From Alnus glutinosa (lineage: Eukaryota; Streptophyta; Magnoliopsida; Fagales; Betulaceae), in NCBI RefSeq assembly GCF_958979055.1, contig NC_084899.1, forward strand, positions 4,933,001 through 4,997,000: a DNA stretch of 64,000 nt. The letters run 5' to 3'. Position 1 is the stretch's first letter, and the number at the start of each line of letters is the position of its first letter. The translations under genes and the position numbers were made by a program. The notes below the pieces were generated by a model that worked only from the letters and a program-made list of their open reading frames with translations, made no database searches and was not told the origin of the DNA. This document shows, in pieces, positions 1 to 10,329 of the stretch.

Positions 1-1540
1 AATAGTACTTGTTTTCATTTAAAGTTCCATTTAAATAGCAATAGGTTATCCAATTGAATGTATGGGATAACTCTATCTAGAATAGAGTTACACTCCGCTA
101 GCTTTATTGTGTATTTAAATGAATGATTATGGAATATATGTTATGTTGAATTTTGTTAAGTAAAATACAGTCTTATTATGTTTTTTTTAGAGTTCTTAGC
201 TCACTCGAAACAGCCAACCTATCAATTCATGTGTTTTGCATTAATTAATTGGTTCACATCACAAAACACAGCAATTAACAAGAGTTGAGAGAGGGACAAG
301 GTAGAGGAGAACCCCCAAATAACCAAACCCGCTAGATTCAGAAGAAATATATATAAAAAGAAAAAGAAAGAAAAGAGAAAAGATTGAAAAAGAATTTACA
401 ATGAGATTTAGGTATGGGTTTTCTGCATAGACAGAGAGCAGGAGAAAGAAGAAGTATATTATCTATGGAAGGAGGACTTGCAGGCAGGGTTTCAAAATGT
501 GCCACCAAACACCCAAGTAACGTTTTTCACTTTTTACTGCTTGAAAGCTAGATAGGAGCGTAGGAAAGGCTGAACACAAAAATAGTAAAGGTTACATACG
601 GTGGACCAATGTGGACTAGAAGATAGATCCGCTCATAGTCCTATAATGAGACGACCCGGATGATTTGCATTCTATATGCCTAAATTATTTTTGAGTACTA
701 TTGGGCCTGGCTGCACTGTTGAGCATAGCAACCCAATAGCTGGCCCTTCAGCATAGGGCACAAGCTTAGAGCCCATTTAACATAGAGGATCCACTAAAAT
801 AGCCCATAAGATCGTAATAATCAAACGGCTTTTAGCCCACCACGTGGCAAGCATCCCAAAGACATATTCAACTAGGTCTCATTTTATAAAAGCACTCTCC
901 AAAAGTATATATAAACTGTTCTCTCCACCAAAAATATATGGTTCCGTATGAACATAAATCATGTAAAAGGTAGTCACCAACCATGAAGTGTTGTATGGAC
1001 CGTCTACATTTGTTTGTATTTTGTTTTTTGTAATATTTGGATATTCCATTTTCCCTTCCCCTTAAAAATTTGAATTGATTAGAGATAAAAGTAAAATATA
1101 AAAAATTAAAAATTAGAGATTCAAAGTTTGGCTAATTTAAGCTATAAGGCCAAGCTCCACAAAAAAGATAAAGATTTTCTCTAAATCGAGTTGAAAAAAG
1201 TTCTTCTATCTCAGTTTATAAATTTGTTATGTCTCTTTACATGTGACAATTCTATTTTTTTCAATAGCATATAATCAGCTCGTACTATTCTTTAATAATT
1301 TTTTTTTTTTCAATTCTTCTAATATTATTAAAAAAATATATACTTCTCGTATACTAAAAAACACAGTACACATAACAAATTTATAAACTAAACCAAAGGT
1401 TTTTCCAACTTAATTTGATGAAAAATTGTCCCCAAGAAGATGTCTTGACTTGTGCTTTTTTATACCAGCGACCACAATTACTAGAAATCATTAAGCTAGA
1501 CACATAGTGCTTGGAGTGTGTTTCATCTCCAATATTTTCA
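1..1540. other. AT-rich non-coding stretch
   Basis: No reading frame or recognisable gene is visible. Around 280-500 the sequence is purine-rich and resembles a plant 5' leader read on the minus strand, which could mean a gene starts leftwards beyond the window. That is only a guess. The rest is AT-rich sequence without clear repeats. Confidence 0.4.
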
Positions 1541-1549
1541 TTTTTTTTA

Positions 1550-2284
1550 GGGATAATTACACTATTGATTTCTGTGGTATGTTATAATTATTTTTCACTT
1601 TCTATGGTTTAAAAATTTCATGGGAATTCCTTGTGGTATACAATAATTACAAATCGATCCCTTGCGTCAAATTCCGTTAAAATTTTTAACAGATTCTGTT
1701 AAATGTCACGTCAGCGCTACGTCAGATCAATAAGAATGCGACACGTGTCCATCTTAATAAAAAAATTATTAAAAAATAAATAAATATACTAATTTTTTTA
1801 AAAAAATTAAAAAAACAAAAAAACAAAAAAAAACAAAAAACAAAAAACAAAACAAAACAAAACAAAAAAGCAAGGGGTGGCCGCGCGCCACCCCCGACCA
1901 CCTCTGGGGTTGGCCGCGGCCTCCCTAGAGGCTGGGGGTGGCGCACGGCCACCACCAAAGGCAGGCCACCCCTTCCTTTTTTTGGTTTTTTTTTAATTTG
2001 AATTTGAATTTGATTTTTTTTTTTTTAAAAAAAATAAGTTTATTTATTTATTTTTTTAATAAATTTATTTTTTTTATTAAGATAGACACGTGTCGCATTT
2101 TTATTGGTCTGACATGACACTGACGTGGCATTTAACAGAATTTGTTAAAAATTTTAACGAAATTTGACGCCTAGGATCGATTTATAATTATTGCTTACCA
2201 CAAAGACTTTTCATGAACTTTTTAAACCATAGGGATTGAAAAATAATTATGGCATACTACAAGAATCAATGGTGCAATTATCCC
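1550..2284. mobile_element. Mutator-like MITE with long terminal inverted repeats
   Basis: The two ends are inverted copies of each other over roughly 190-200 bp, beginning GGGATAATTAC and ending GCAATTATCCC. The element is flanked by a 9-bp direct repeat (eight T plus A) at 1541-1549 and 2285-2293. A 9-bp target duplication with long inverted repeats is characteristic of Mutator-like elements. There is no transposase. The centre is poly-A/T plus a GC-rich block (about 1872-1975) that is itself partly inverted (AAGGGGTGGCC facing GGCCACCCCTT). Confidence 0.85.
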
Positions 2285-2293
2285 TTTTTTTTA

Positions 2294-2908
2294 GGCCAAA
2301 GAATACACAGTACATCTATACATGGAAGTTTTCAGCCATAGAATAATTTAGGCTCACTTCTACATGACAGTTCTATCTCAAATTAAGCTCAACCAGGAAT
2401 CAAATGAAGGCATCACAAAGAACCTAGACATTACAAGATCTGAGCAATATTCATGAAACTCATTTTTGAAACATGATTACACATTACATCTAGCTGATAG
2501 ATCAAGATTAAGCTTCTTGCTTGGAATGGCAATCTTGCCGGGTGCTAACACAATTACAGTGAGTGATCAGGGATTTGCAAACGTACAACCGCTAATAATC
2601 GTTAACAATTGCTAATCGAAATAACAAAAATAAAAAATATAAACCGCAATAATATATATATCTGCAATTAAACCAATGAGAACAAATTTCTCAAATTTTG
2701 ATGTTTGACCCCAAAAAGAGAAGAAGCAACATGCACATTTTGAAACATAACCTTAATTAAGCCGACAAAAACTGATGGAGTGATTTTGCTTCGGAAAATT
2801 ATTAGCAAGTGATCTAATTCTCCTTGGTTCACCTGGCAGTCTGTCCTTCCACCCCGTTCCGAATTCTGGCTATCCATTGATGTTGGTTGCTGTGCAGGTG
2901 TTCCCTGA
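2294..2908. other. Region downstream of the MORF gene
   Basis: This is the 3' flank of the minus-strand MORF gene and probably holds its 3' UTR. A second open frame (2668-2934, minus) overlaps the end of the last coding exon and runs through this region. It is noted separately as a possible alternative C-terminus. No repeat is recognised. Confidence 0.4.
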
Positions 2909-3399
2909 TCATAAGCCATGGTCTGTCTTTGCATTCCCTCTCTTCTCTGAACTTACAATTGTTTCCCCGCACCGGACAACTTTCCCATCAACAACCAAAT
3001 ACCCTAAAATCAACCCAGAAAAAGAAAGGAGTAGAAGAAAAGAAAAACATGGATTACAAAGCAATAACACCAAAACCAATTGCCATTTCCTAATTGAATT
3101 CAAGTTTTAAACAGAACTTACCTCCATAATCTTTGTTGGCTTGATCAAGATAAAAATCCGGTTCCACCGAACGAACACCAGCTAACCCTATTCAACCGGA
3201 AGAACCCAATCACAAATCCAGCTAATTCAATCAAACACCCACCAAATGAAACCAGTAGAAAGCCTTAAACCAACCCCTACAACCTTAATTCAAAAACCCC
3301 ATGACACCCACTACAATTGATCAATGATCATGCTGACCCTATAGAGAAAACACAACATTGGAAACGAACAATAGATCAAAACGAAACAAATGCAAACAT

Positions 3400-3484
<85 letters not shown>

Positions 3485-5578
3485 CCCTTAAAACACTTTT
3501 TCAATATGTAGATCTCATCAAACATACTTGCTTCATCAGATTTCGTCCAAGTTAACGAGATTCCCTAACGAAAGGGGCCAAAACATATAACGTTGGTAGT
3601 TGGATGCTCTATTTCAGTTAGTGGCAGAGCCATGATTTTTGTTCAGGGGGATCAAGAGTTTTTTTAAAGAAAAATTATGAATAAAAACAAATTGATTAAA
3701 GTATTAAAAAAAAATATAACTAACAAAATAAATAAATAATTTAACAAAATTTAATTATTGTTTAAAAAACATATAAATGTAATATACAATTTCTTGTGCC
3801 ACTCTTCAATTTGGTCTCTATCATTAGAATGATAATCAGAATTTTTTTTCTTAAACAATGATCTACCGACAAATATGTTAAATTTATCTCGACACGAGCT
3901 CATTTAAAATTTGATTAGAGCTCAATGAAATCATATATTGTTATTCTCCACAGTCTTAGCTAACTTCAATTATAAATTTTTATATAATTAAAATATGTAA
4001 CAAAAACTATATATTTTCATAAACAAATAAAAGCTTAATCAATATTAAGGTTTGATTATATACCTGAAACTTTTTAAGAAAAGGGAAATAATCAAAAAGC
4101 AATTGATCTAAATTATTGAAGGCTTGAAAAAAAATAATTGACAGACTAAAAGAACGACTTCGTAATTCAGTCTTCTTAATTTTGCAAGTGTCTAAATCTC
4201 AATTTAGAATTTTGCTTTTCACTGTAAATGCCTTTTGTGTATTGCTTGACCTTTCCTTCTAGTTTAGGACCTTATATATTTGCTTTTGTTTTTTAAGTAG
4301 GCGCCTTATCTATTGAGACCTATACTTTAGGCTTTTATTTATTTATTTATTTAAAATGGCATTTGTTTTTAGTTGTGCTTAATTATAAGAGCTAAGTGGC
4401 TTAGAGTCTTTGGATTGACGGCTCAGGGAAAGCCCATTAGAAATTTTTTTTCTAAGCCCACTGACGCGTTAAAATAAACAAGGCCAGCACATGGTCCACC
4501 AGCACGTTATTTAAACGGTGTGTTTTAATAAAAAGATCTCCTCTAATCGTCTTCTTCTCCTTTTCATTTAACCTAAACCTAAAAGCCTGAAAATGTTGTA
4601 ACTGTGAAAAATTTCAGACGTCCTAGAGCTGCTTGACTCATTTGCCCTAGCCTGAAGTTTGATGAGCGGGTGTTGATTGCCCCTAATCTGTTGTTAAAGG
4701 CGGGCAAGCACATCATGCAGGAAATTTTCTAATGGGACAAGGTAAATTTTTGGATTTGGGGGTGGGGGGATTTGACTCCTCTCGATCCGCTCTCCCCCCA
4801 CCCCTGATTTCAGTCGACTTGGGAGTTCATGCGCAATTTTTGATAGTCAATAGGAAAGAAAGTAATTATCCCAAAACCTAACCAATAAACGCTAAACCCA
4901 TAAAGCAACCAGGCGGCGGGTTCTATCAAATGCCAAAATTTCATTAAATGAAAAAAAAAAAAAAAAAAAAAAACCATTAATTCCTAAACCCGATCCCTAA
5001 AATCCTAGGTCCAAAAAACCTAGAAAGGATTTACCTTTAACCTTCTCAGATAGCTCCCGGGAAATCAAAGCTCCAAATCCTGCATACGTCGACATTGGCG
5101 AATAAAGAACCGAGTATATCTTCTTCTTCGCCACTTCCTCACTACAATAACCCCACAGAAATCAAACTCAAAAAATCGAATTAAAAAAAGAAAAAAGAAA
5201 TCCTTCAAAAACCGAGTCAAATCAGCACCTTCCCACAACATTGGCTAGAGTTTTGACAAAGGAATCCATCATTTCCTCCTCGGAGGGTTTTGGGTCGGTC
5301 GTTAACTCCATGAGGATGAGCCAGTGCTCGTAGTCGCAGCCATCGGTTCTATTTCTTCGTGGTTTGCTGCAGGTTGTAGGTGGATCGTTGACGGGCGAGT
5401 ATCCCGGCCCGGAGGTCTTGGGGCGGGTCTGTACTTTGACCGGGTCGGGCGCGAATCGGTGGGTTTGCTGGTTGATAAGGAGTGCGAAAGCGAAGCGAGA
5501 ACGAGAAGAGAGTGTAGAAGAAGAAAGGATTTGACTTGCGAGTGATGCTAGAGTGAGCCGGACGATGAAGTACGCCAT
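2909..5578 (-). CDS. MORF/DAG-family organellar RNA editing factor
   Basis: Four exons join in phase: 5578-5229, 5141-5035, 3181-3122 and 3003-2909, giving about 203 residues. The first 45 residues are rich in Ser, Arg, Leu and Ala without acidic residues, as in an organelle-targeting peptide. The MORF box follows: DGCDYEHWLILME near residues 78-90, then KKKIYSVLYSPMSTYAGFGA, then VRSVEPDFYLDQANKDYGG. This matches the family pattern of DGCDYEHWL, FGAL and DSYLDxKNKDYGG. Family members bind PPR proteins and support C-to-U RNA editing in mitochondria or plastids. Introns are 87, 1853 and 118 bp. The first donor is the weak GTGCTG; the others are GTAAAT and GTAAGT. A MITE lies 38 bp upstream of the start codon. 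The protein resembles short MORFs, but which paralogue it is cannot be told. The C-terminal tail is the least certain part. Confidence 0.85.
3403..3482. repeat. (TA)n microsatellite in MORF intron 2
   Basis: About 40 uninterrupted TA units lie inside the 1.85-kb second intron of the MORF gene. The rest of that intron (3183-5034) is AT-rich non-coding sequence with a poly-A run near 4950-4973. Confidence 0.95.
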
Positions 5579-5615
5579 TGCTGGAGCTCTCGTGGTCTCT
5601 CTCTGTTTCCGGTAA

Positions 5616-5755
5616 GGAAAATGCTAGAATTCCCACCCCAATCCCACCGACTCTAAGTGTTTTAATTTTTTTATTTAATAAATCAATTTTTAACATTTTA
5701 CACTTAGGGTTGGTGGAATTGGAGTGGGATGAGAGTGGGAATTCTAGCATTTCCC
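5616..5755. mobile_element. Short MITE upstream of the MORF start codon
   Basis: The 140-bp element has inverted ends of about 45 bp (GGAAAATGCTAGAATTCCCA facing TGGGAATTCTAGCATTTCCC). The flanks TTCCGGTAA (5607-5615) and TTCGAGTAA (5756-5764) agree at 7 of 9 positions, consistent with an aged 9-bp target duplication. It sits 38 bp from the MORF ATG, so it lies in the leader or core promoter of that gene. Confidence 0.75.
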
Positions 5756-5772
5756 TTCGAGTAATTCTACAC

Positions 5773-6285
5773 GGGAAATGCTGGGTACCCACCAGGAACC
5801 CACCAAGCCTACATGGCTTTCATTTTTTTATTTTTTAAATGTAAAGAATTTCTTTATGTATTTTGATTTTTGGATTTGCGTATAAAATAAAAATAAAAAT
5901 AAAAAATAAAACAAAGTCAAGATGTGGCTCGTCATTTACCCCATTTTCCCTAAAATTTCCCATCATTTCTCTTTCCCCAAAAATTCCCCCCATTTCCGGC
6001 ACTGACCACCGTCCGACCACCCTCCACCAAACGACCGACACCGCCCCCCTCAAACCACAGATCTCAACCCACAATCTCCATAGATCAAACCCATTTTTCA
6101 AATCTCCCCCGTCTTGCTCCCCCACTCGATCGAGCGTCGGCCACTAACCCACCAACCGAGCGCCGCCCATCTCCGACCATTACTCTCTCTTAGCTTCCTT
6201 TATCATTGCAGACCCATCGACCGCCACTCATCGGAGAACCGCCCAACCGACCAGGAGTGCCGGCCATCTTATTCTCTCTCTATGG

Positions 6286-6332
<47 letters not shown>

Positions 6333-6467
6333 CTTCACGACCGGCCACTGTGGATTGTTGTTGTGTTTTTTTTTTTTTTTCTTTCTCTCTCTCTCTTTCT
6401 CAACGGTTGGTCACTGCTCGTCAATGTTGTGATAATTTTTTGTGCTTTTTGTTGTCTTTTTTTGGTT
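5773..6467 (+). repeat. Dispersed repeat, copy 1 (copy 2 inverted at 33665-34362)
   Basis: About 700 bp starting GGGAAATGCTGGGTACCCAC are clearly homologous to the reverse complement of 33665-34362. The same order is kept: an AT-rich stretch, a C-rich Pro/Ser/Thr-coding stretch with many CCACCGTCCGACC-like motifs, a CT microsatellite, and a T-rich tail. It is probably a transposable element or a transposed gene leader. Neither copy has a transposase or an uninterrupted long frame in common. Confidence 0.75.
6287..6329. repeat. (CT)n microsatellite
   Basis: A CT dinucleotide tract of about 40 bp lies inside dispersed-repeat copy 1. The corresponding site in copy 2 is also CT/GA-rich but shorter. 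Confidence 0.95.
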
Positions 6468-6554
6468 CTTGAAGATGCTTGCCGGGTGTTTGACAAAATG
6501 CCTGATACGAGTTATTTGAATTTATTTGGTTTGCTTTCCGGGTCTATGCTATAG
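6468..6554 (+). pseudogene. Pentatricopeptide-repeat (PPR) gene fragment
   Basis: The last 28 codons of the frame ending at 6554 read LEDACRVFDKMPDTSYLNLF followed by GLLSGSML. This matches one PLS-class PPR motif (family pattern DA.KVFDEMP....SWNALISGY). Only a single repeat is present before the stop. It is joined directly to the dispersed repeat to its left, so it is either a captured fragment or the remains of a PPR gene disrupted by that repeat. Confidence 0.6.
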
Positions 6555-7137
6555 TGACTATCTCATGTTTTTCTTTTGTCAATTTGGTAGGCCAAAGGGC
6601 CTTGATCCTTGTGTTTCTAGCAGTCATACCAATACAAAACTTCAAAAATGCAGATAAGATTGAAATCACACATCAGAAAAGTGTGAGACAATTGGCCCGA
6701 ATAGTTCATTTTTCTTTTCATCTAATTTCTAATGAAATCTAGCTAGTTAGTGCAACTGTGCATGTGCTTTGGGCTCTAGTAGACTCTGTAGAAGCAGCAA
6801 TACACAAATTTCATTCCGCTTGACTAAAACTAAATTAGAGATTAATTAAGGTTAAGGGTTGATTTATTTCCATTTTCATTATTTATAGGTGCTTAATTTG
6901 TCAAAAGAACAAAATCTGTATTTAGTGTTTGGGTCATGAGCAGCCTGTAGTATGCTTCCTTATTTTGTTTGGTGCATAGCATATATACTCTAATAATTAC
7001 AATTCATGATTCATTTTGTAGCACGGTCATTTAGTTCGTACTCAGGTATTTTCATTATGTGGACAAATATGACGATTTACTTGATGCCATTTTTAAATTC
7101 TTTCCAAAAACTTTGGGTTGTTTCATTTGTGTGTTAG
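6555..7137. other. AT-rich sequence, probably intronic to the VARICOSE-like fragment
   Basis: There is no coding sequence that can be supported. The right edge ends in a good splice acceptor (TTGTGTGTTAG) directly before the VARICOSE-like exon, so at least the right part was once intron. Confidence 0.4.
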
Positions 7138-8079
7138 GTTGGAGTGGCCCTTGATGTAAGAGAGTTATTAAGGTTGGTATATAAGCACAATTTTGAACAA
7201 GCTTTCCACATAGCCCTTTCAAGATGTGATTTGTCAATTGTGTCTTGGCTATGTTCACATGTGAATTTGTCTCATCAACAATGTGCACAAACTCAACAAT
7301 ATGTGAAAATTTATTTTTATTTTTTAGGGGAAAGTACACTTTACTCCCTGATGTATCCACCCATTGACAATTTGATGCCCAATGTTTAAAAATTGGTAAA
7401 TGACCCCCCTAATATAACCAACTTTGGCACTTAAAACCTTCTGTCCACTTAATCTGTCAAAAGTGACGGAAAAGATGTCACATGACACGCACATGACCTT
7501 TTAAAGCCTAACTTTCCAAAATCACCACTACTTCTATTCAAAACACACCGTTTCATTTAATAGCCAATACACACCGTTTCAAGAAGCCCCGTATCCTTCA
7601 CCTCCAATGGCCACATTGGCCAGAACACAGTGAAAAACAAATTGACTTAAGGTACTTTTGTCTTCGATCAAGACCACTTGCATGCGAACTCCATCTTTTT
7701 ATGTAACTTAGTTTGCAAACACTTGCTGCGTATGATTTCTTTTCGTCTTTTATCTTTTAATGGAGAGAAACTATATATAGGGATGATCATAGTTAAGAGA
7801 GTGAGAGAGAAGCAATTAAGTAGAAAAAGAAACAAGAAATCGACACACTACCTATTTACATCCTCATTATTTAGACGTGGACACAAAACCCAAACATGCA
7901 AACGACTACATCCTTATTATTTATATTCAAACTTTTTCTCCCATAATGGCAGTTATGGAAAGGTAGAATTAGCTGACAGTTATGAAAAGAGTGGGTAGTT
8001 AGAAGCTGAGAAATGGTCCTCTGTTCAGCATCCAAGCAGAGTCTCTTCATTTCAAAAGAAAATAATAGCACTGAGAATA

Positions 8080-8289
8080 TTGCAACAACTAATGGAAAAG
8101 AAAGATGAGGCTAACGAAGTAGTAGTGAGAAGTAGTGAGAAAATTAGCAGAGAGAAAGAAGAAGGAAAAGGGAAGGAGAATAACCACCACCCACTTCCTC
8201 TAATGGCCTTAAATCACGTATCAAGACTCAGAATTGTGAAAGAGTCCATAAATTTCTACACCAAAGTTCTGGGATTTGCTTTGATATAG
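8080..8289 (+). pseudogene. Captured glyoxalase-I-like (GLYI/VOC) first exon
   Basis: Inside the Pack-MULE a 69-codon frame ends with MALNHVSRLRIVKESINFYT followed by KVLGFALI. This matches the start of plant lactoylglutathione-lyase-like (VOC superfamily) proteins, whose first exon reads LTSLNHVS.LCRSVE.SI.FYTKVLGF and includes the first metal-ligand His. The polar upstream part resembles a 5' leader or divergent N-terminus. The domain breaks off after its first beta-alpha-beta unit, so no enzyme can be made. Confidence 0.75.
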
Positions 8290-8470
8290 AGCTAGAAATC
8301 CCTTTGTTCTCCCCTGTTTTATAGTGTGCGAACAGAGGACGCGTTTTAACAAGAAATGGGTTATGGGAACACAATGTCCAATGCTGGATAGATTGCAAAA
8401 CAAGATCTTTTGAGAAAAAAACATATAACTGTTCGATGATTTCTCCGATGCCCAGATAAGTACAGCTCTT

Positions 8471-8767
8471 GTGTTATTGGATGCTAAGCTTGAAGTGGGG
8501 TGGCCCACATCCAGAAAGGGAGCCATGAGGTTCCGTTTTGATCTCAATTTTGTGAGGGAAAATTGGCGAATAATCCAATGCATTCCATACGAGGGCAACA
8601 GAACCATCTACGACGTTCTTATAAATCAACGCGTTGAGGTTGGCACTGTGGTTAGTATTGTATCAAAAGATGGGAAAACCCAAATGGTTAAAAGAGAGGA
8701 AGAGCAGCAACCTTGCGAGAAACGAAAGCTTCATCTTCTCTTTGTTGCTGCTTGCAAAATGACTTAG
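8471..8767 (+). other. Second coding-looking fragment captured by the Pack-MULE
   Basis: A 98-codon frame with ordinary amino-acid composition (contains MRFRFDLNFVRENWRIIQCI and QRVEVGTVVSIVSKDGKTQM) follows the glyoxalase fragment. The family is not recognised. It may come from a different donor gene than the glyoxalase exon. Whether it is expressed as a fusion cannot be judged from sequence alone. Confidence 0.4.
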
Positions 8768-9290
8768 GTCTGTGAGGGACAATGATGGTGTTCTGAGAGA
8801 GAGCGAGAGAGAGAAATGGAGTTGCAAGAGAGAGAAATAGATTTTTAATTTAAACGATGCTTCTTGGCCAAACTCACACATGTGACCTCTTTTCCGTCTT
8901 TTTGGATGGATTAAGTAGACAGAAGGTTTTAAGTGTTAAAGTTGGTTATATTAGGGGGGTCATCTACCATTTTTTTAAACATTGGGCATCAAATTGCTAA
9001 TAGGTGGATACATCACGGGGGTAAAGTGTACTTTCCCCTATTTTTTATTTTTGGTGAAAGAATTAGCAACTATTTCTTTGACATTTGAAGTGTTCATTTA
9101 AGATACGCATATGATTGATGTAACGAAAGCTTTCTTTTCAGGTTGATCTACAATGGATATTGTCTGTAGTTCCTCCCTCTTAGCCAAGGAGTACTACTCT
9201 ACCTTATGTGGCAATTAGCTTGTGATATCAACAACTCATCCCAAAAACTTGCTTGAATGACAGTTGTAGCTAATGCAACAAATTACGAGA

Positions 9291-10329
9291 AGGGGTAATT
9301 CAATAGAACTGGTTTTAGCGTTAAGAAGTTATCTTGTAATAGTAATTGTTTCTCAAAGCAGCCAATTCATTAGACAGTCTCAAAAATTATCGTCAATGAC
9401 ATCTCAATTGCTTAGAAAAAGGGGGAGGGGGGGGAGGTGGTAAATTCGCAAAAAAAAAGATTTGATATCTTAATGGATTGATGAAACCACTTTTAACTGA
9501 AACACAAGAAGGTATAGAAATAGGCAAAAAAAAAAAAAAAAAATGGAATCTTCAGCAATTTGATGGCCAAATTGTAGCAATTTAAGCAGACTAAGTAGTA
9601 CTTTGTGTGACAGCCCTTATAAGACCCTCCTGTTCAAATAAATTTTAGACTGTCTAACTACTTATTCAGACAAATGGTCCCATGTGCATTATCTCACATA
9701 TGTTGCACAAATTACTAGTAATTTGGATAAAAAATTGTTGGAAGTCATCATTCAAAAAAAAAAAAAAAAAAAAAACCTTAAAGGCGAGCATTACTTTCCA
9801 CAAAGACTGTGCTCAGAAGCTACCCAATTGAAACCAAAAATTTCAATTAGCAGGATTCAGGGCTTAACTACCTCTTTTTAGAGCACCAATTAGCAGGCCC
9901 TTTTTTTAACTTCTTAGTAGTCAACAACAAATTCACCCTTGGCTATTCTCAGCACCAGTCGATAGTTAGTGCAGATGTTAAGCAGAAACTAGCCAATAGA
10001 AGGTAGAATAAAGGTACAAATATTCTAAAAGAATAAACTAAAATATATGAAGGTTATTGGAGGTGTGTATAAATAAAGAATAATACAAGTATCTGACTGT
10101 TTTGAATCTCCTTTAGCTATGATTGTAAAAATCTCCAGAATTATGTCAAATATCTACAATAAATAATCAGGCTACTCTAAATAATTGAAAAAATCACTTC
10201 CCACCACTGCCATTATATCTCTCCATCCAATTTGTGATAAAAACCACTTACAAATAGGACGTACAAAGAATGAAAATTTCCTCAACCAATATGTCAGTTT
10301 GATTTCCTATTCTGCAGGTAACGGGAACA
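9291..10329. other. Non-coding region between VARICOSE fragment and PP2C
   Basis: AT-rich sequence with poly-A runs near 9525-9542 and 9755-9775. No gene or clear repeat is seen. The right end probably holds the 3' UTR of the former PP2C gene. Confidence 0.4.

Larger units (their letters stand above)
7327..9038. mobile_element. Pack-MULE (Mutator-like element carrying gene fragments)
   Basis: The 1712-bp element begins GGGGAAAGTACACTTTAC and ends GTAAAGTGTACTTTCCCC. The ends are inverted copies of each other for at least 130 bp. A perfect 9-bp target duplication, TATTTTTTA, lies at 7318-7326 and 9039-9047. No transposase is present. The interior holds sequence from at least one ordinary gene (glyoxalase-I-like) and a second coding-looking fragment. 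Long inverted repeats, a 9-bp duplication and captured exons define a Pack-MULE. Confidence 0.9.
7138..9290 (+). pseudogene. VARICOSE / EDC4-like mRNA decapping scaffold, C-terminal fragment
   Basis: Two exons from the C-terminal helical domain of the plant decapping scaffold VARICOSE (EDC4 family) can be read. Exon 7138-7260 encodes 41 residues including ALSRCDLSIVSWLCSH. Exon 9142-9290 continues with VDLQWILSVVPPS, then in the next frame SQGVLLYLMWQLACDIN. The family reads AL.RSDVSIVSWLCSQVDL..IL...PLPLSQGVLL.LLQQLACDI here. Splice sites are kept (TTAG acceptor, GT donor, TTTTCAG acceptor). The second exon carries a frameshift near 9183 and then a TGA, and the rest of the roughly 1300-residue gene is absent, so this is a dead fragment. 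Its intron holds the Pack-MULE at 7327-9038. Confidence 0.75.

Noticed and set aside
3610..4810. A further transposon in MORF intron 2, suggested by GGCAGAGCCATGATTTTTGT
   Set aside because: No matching inverted end or target duplication could be found.
6114..6467. Gene product from the left part of the 146-codon plus frame
   Set aside because: It is low-complexity (Pro/Ser/Arg then a CT-tract run), and the corresponding frame is not kept in the inverted copy at 33.7-34.4 kb.
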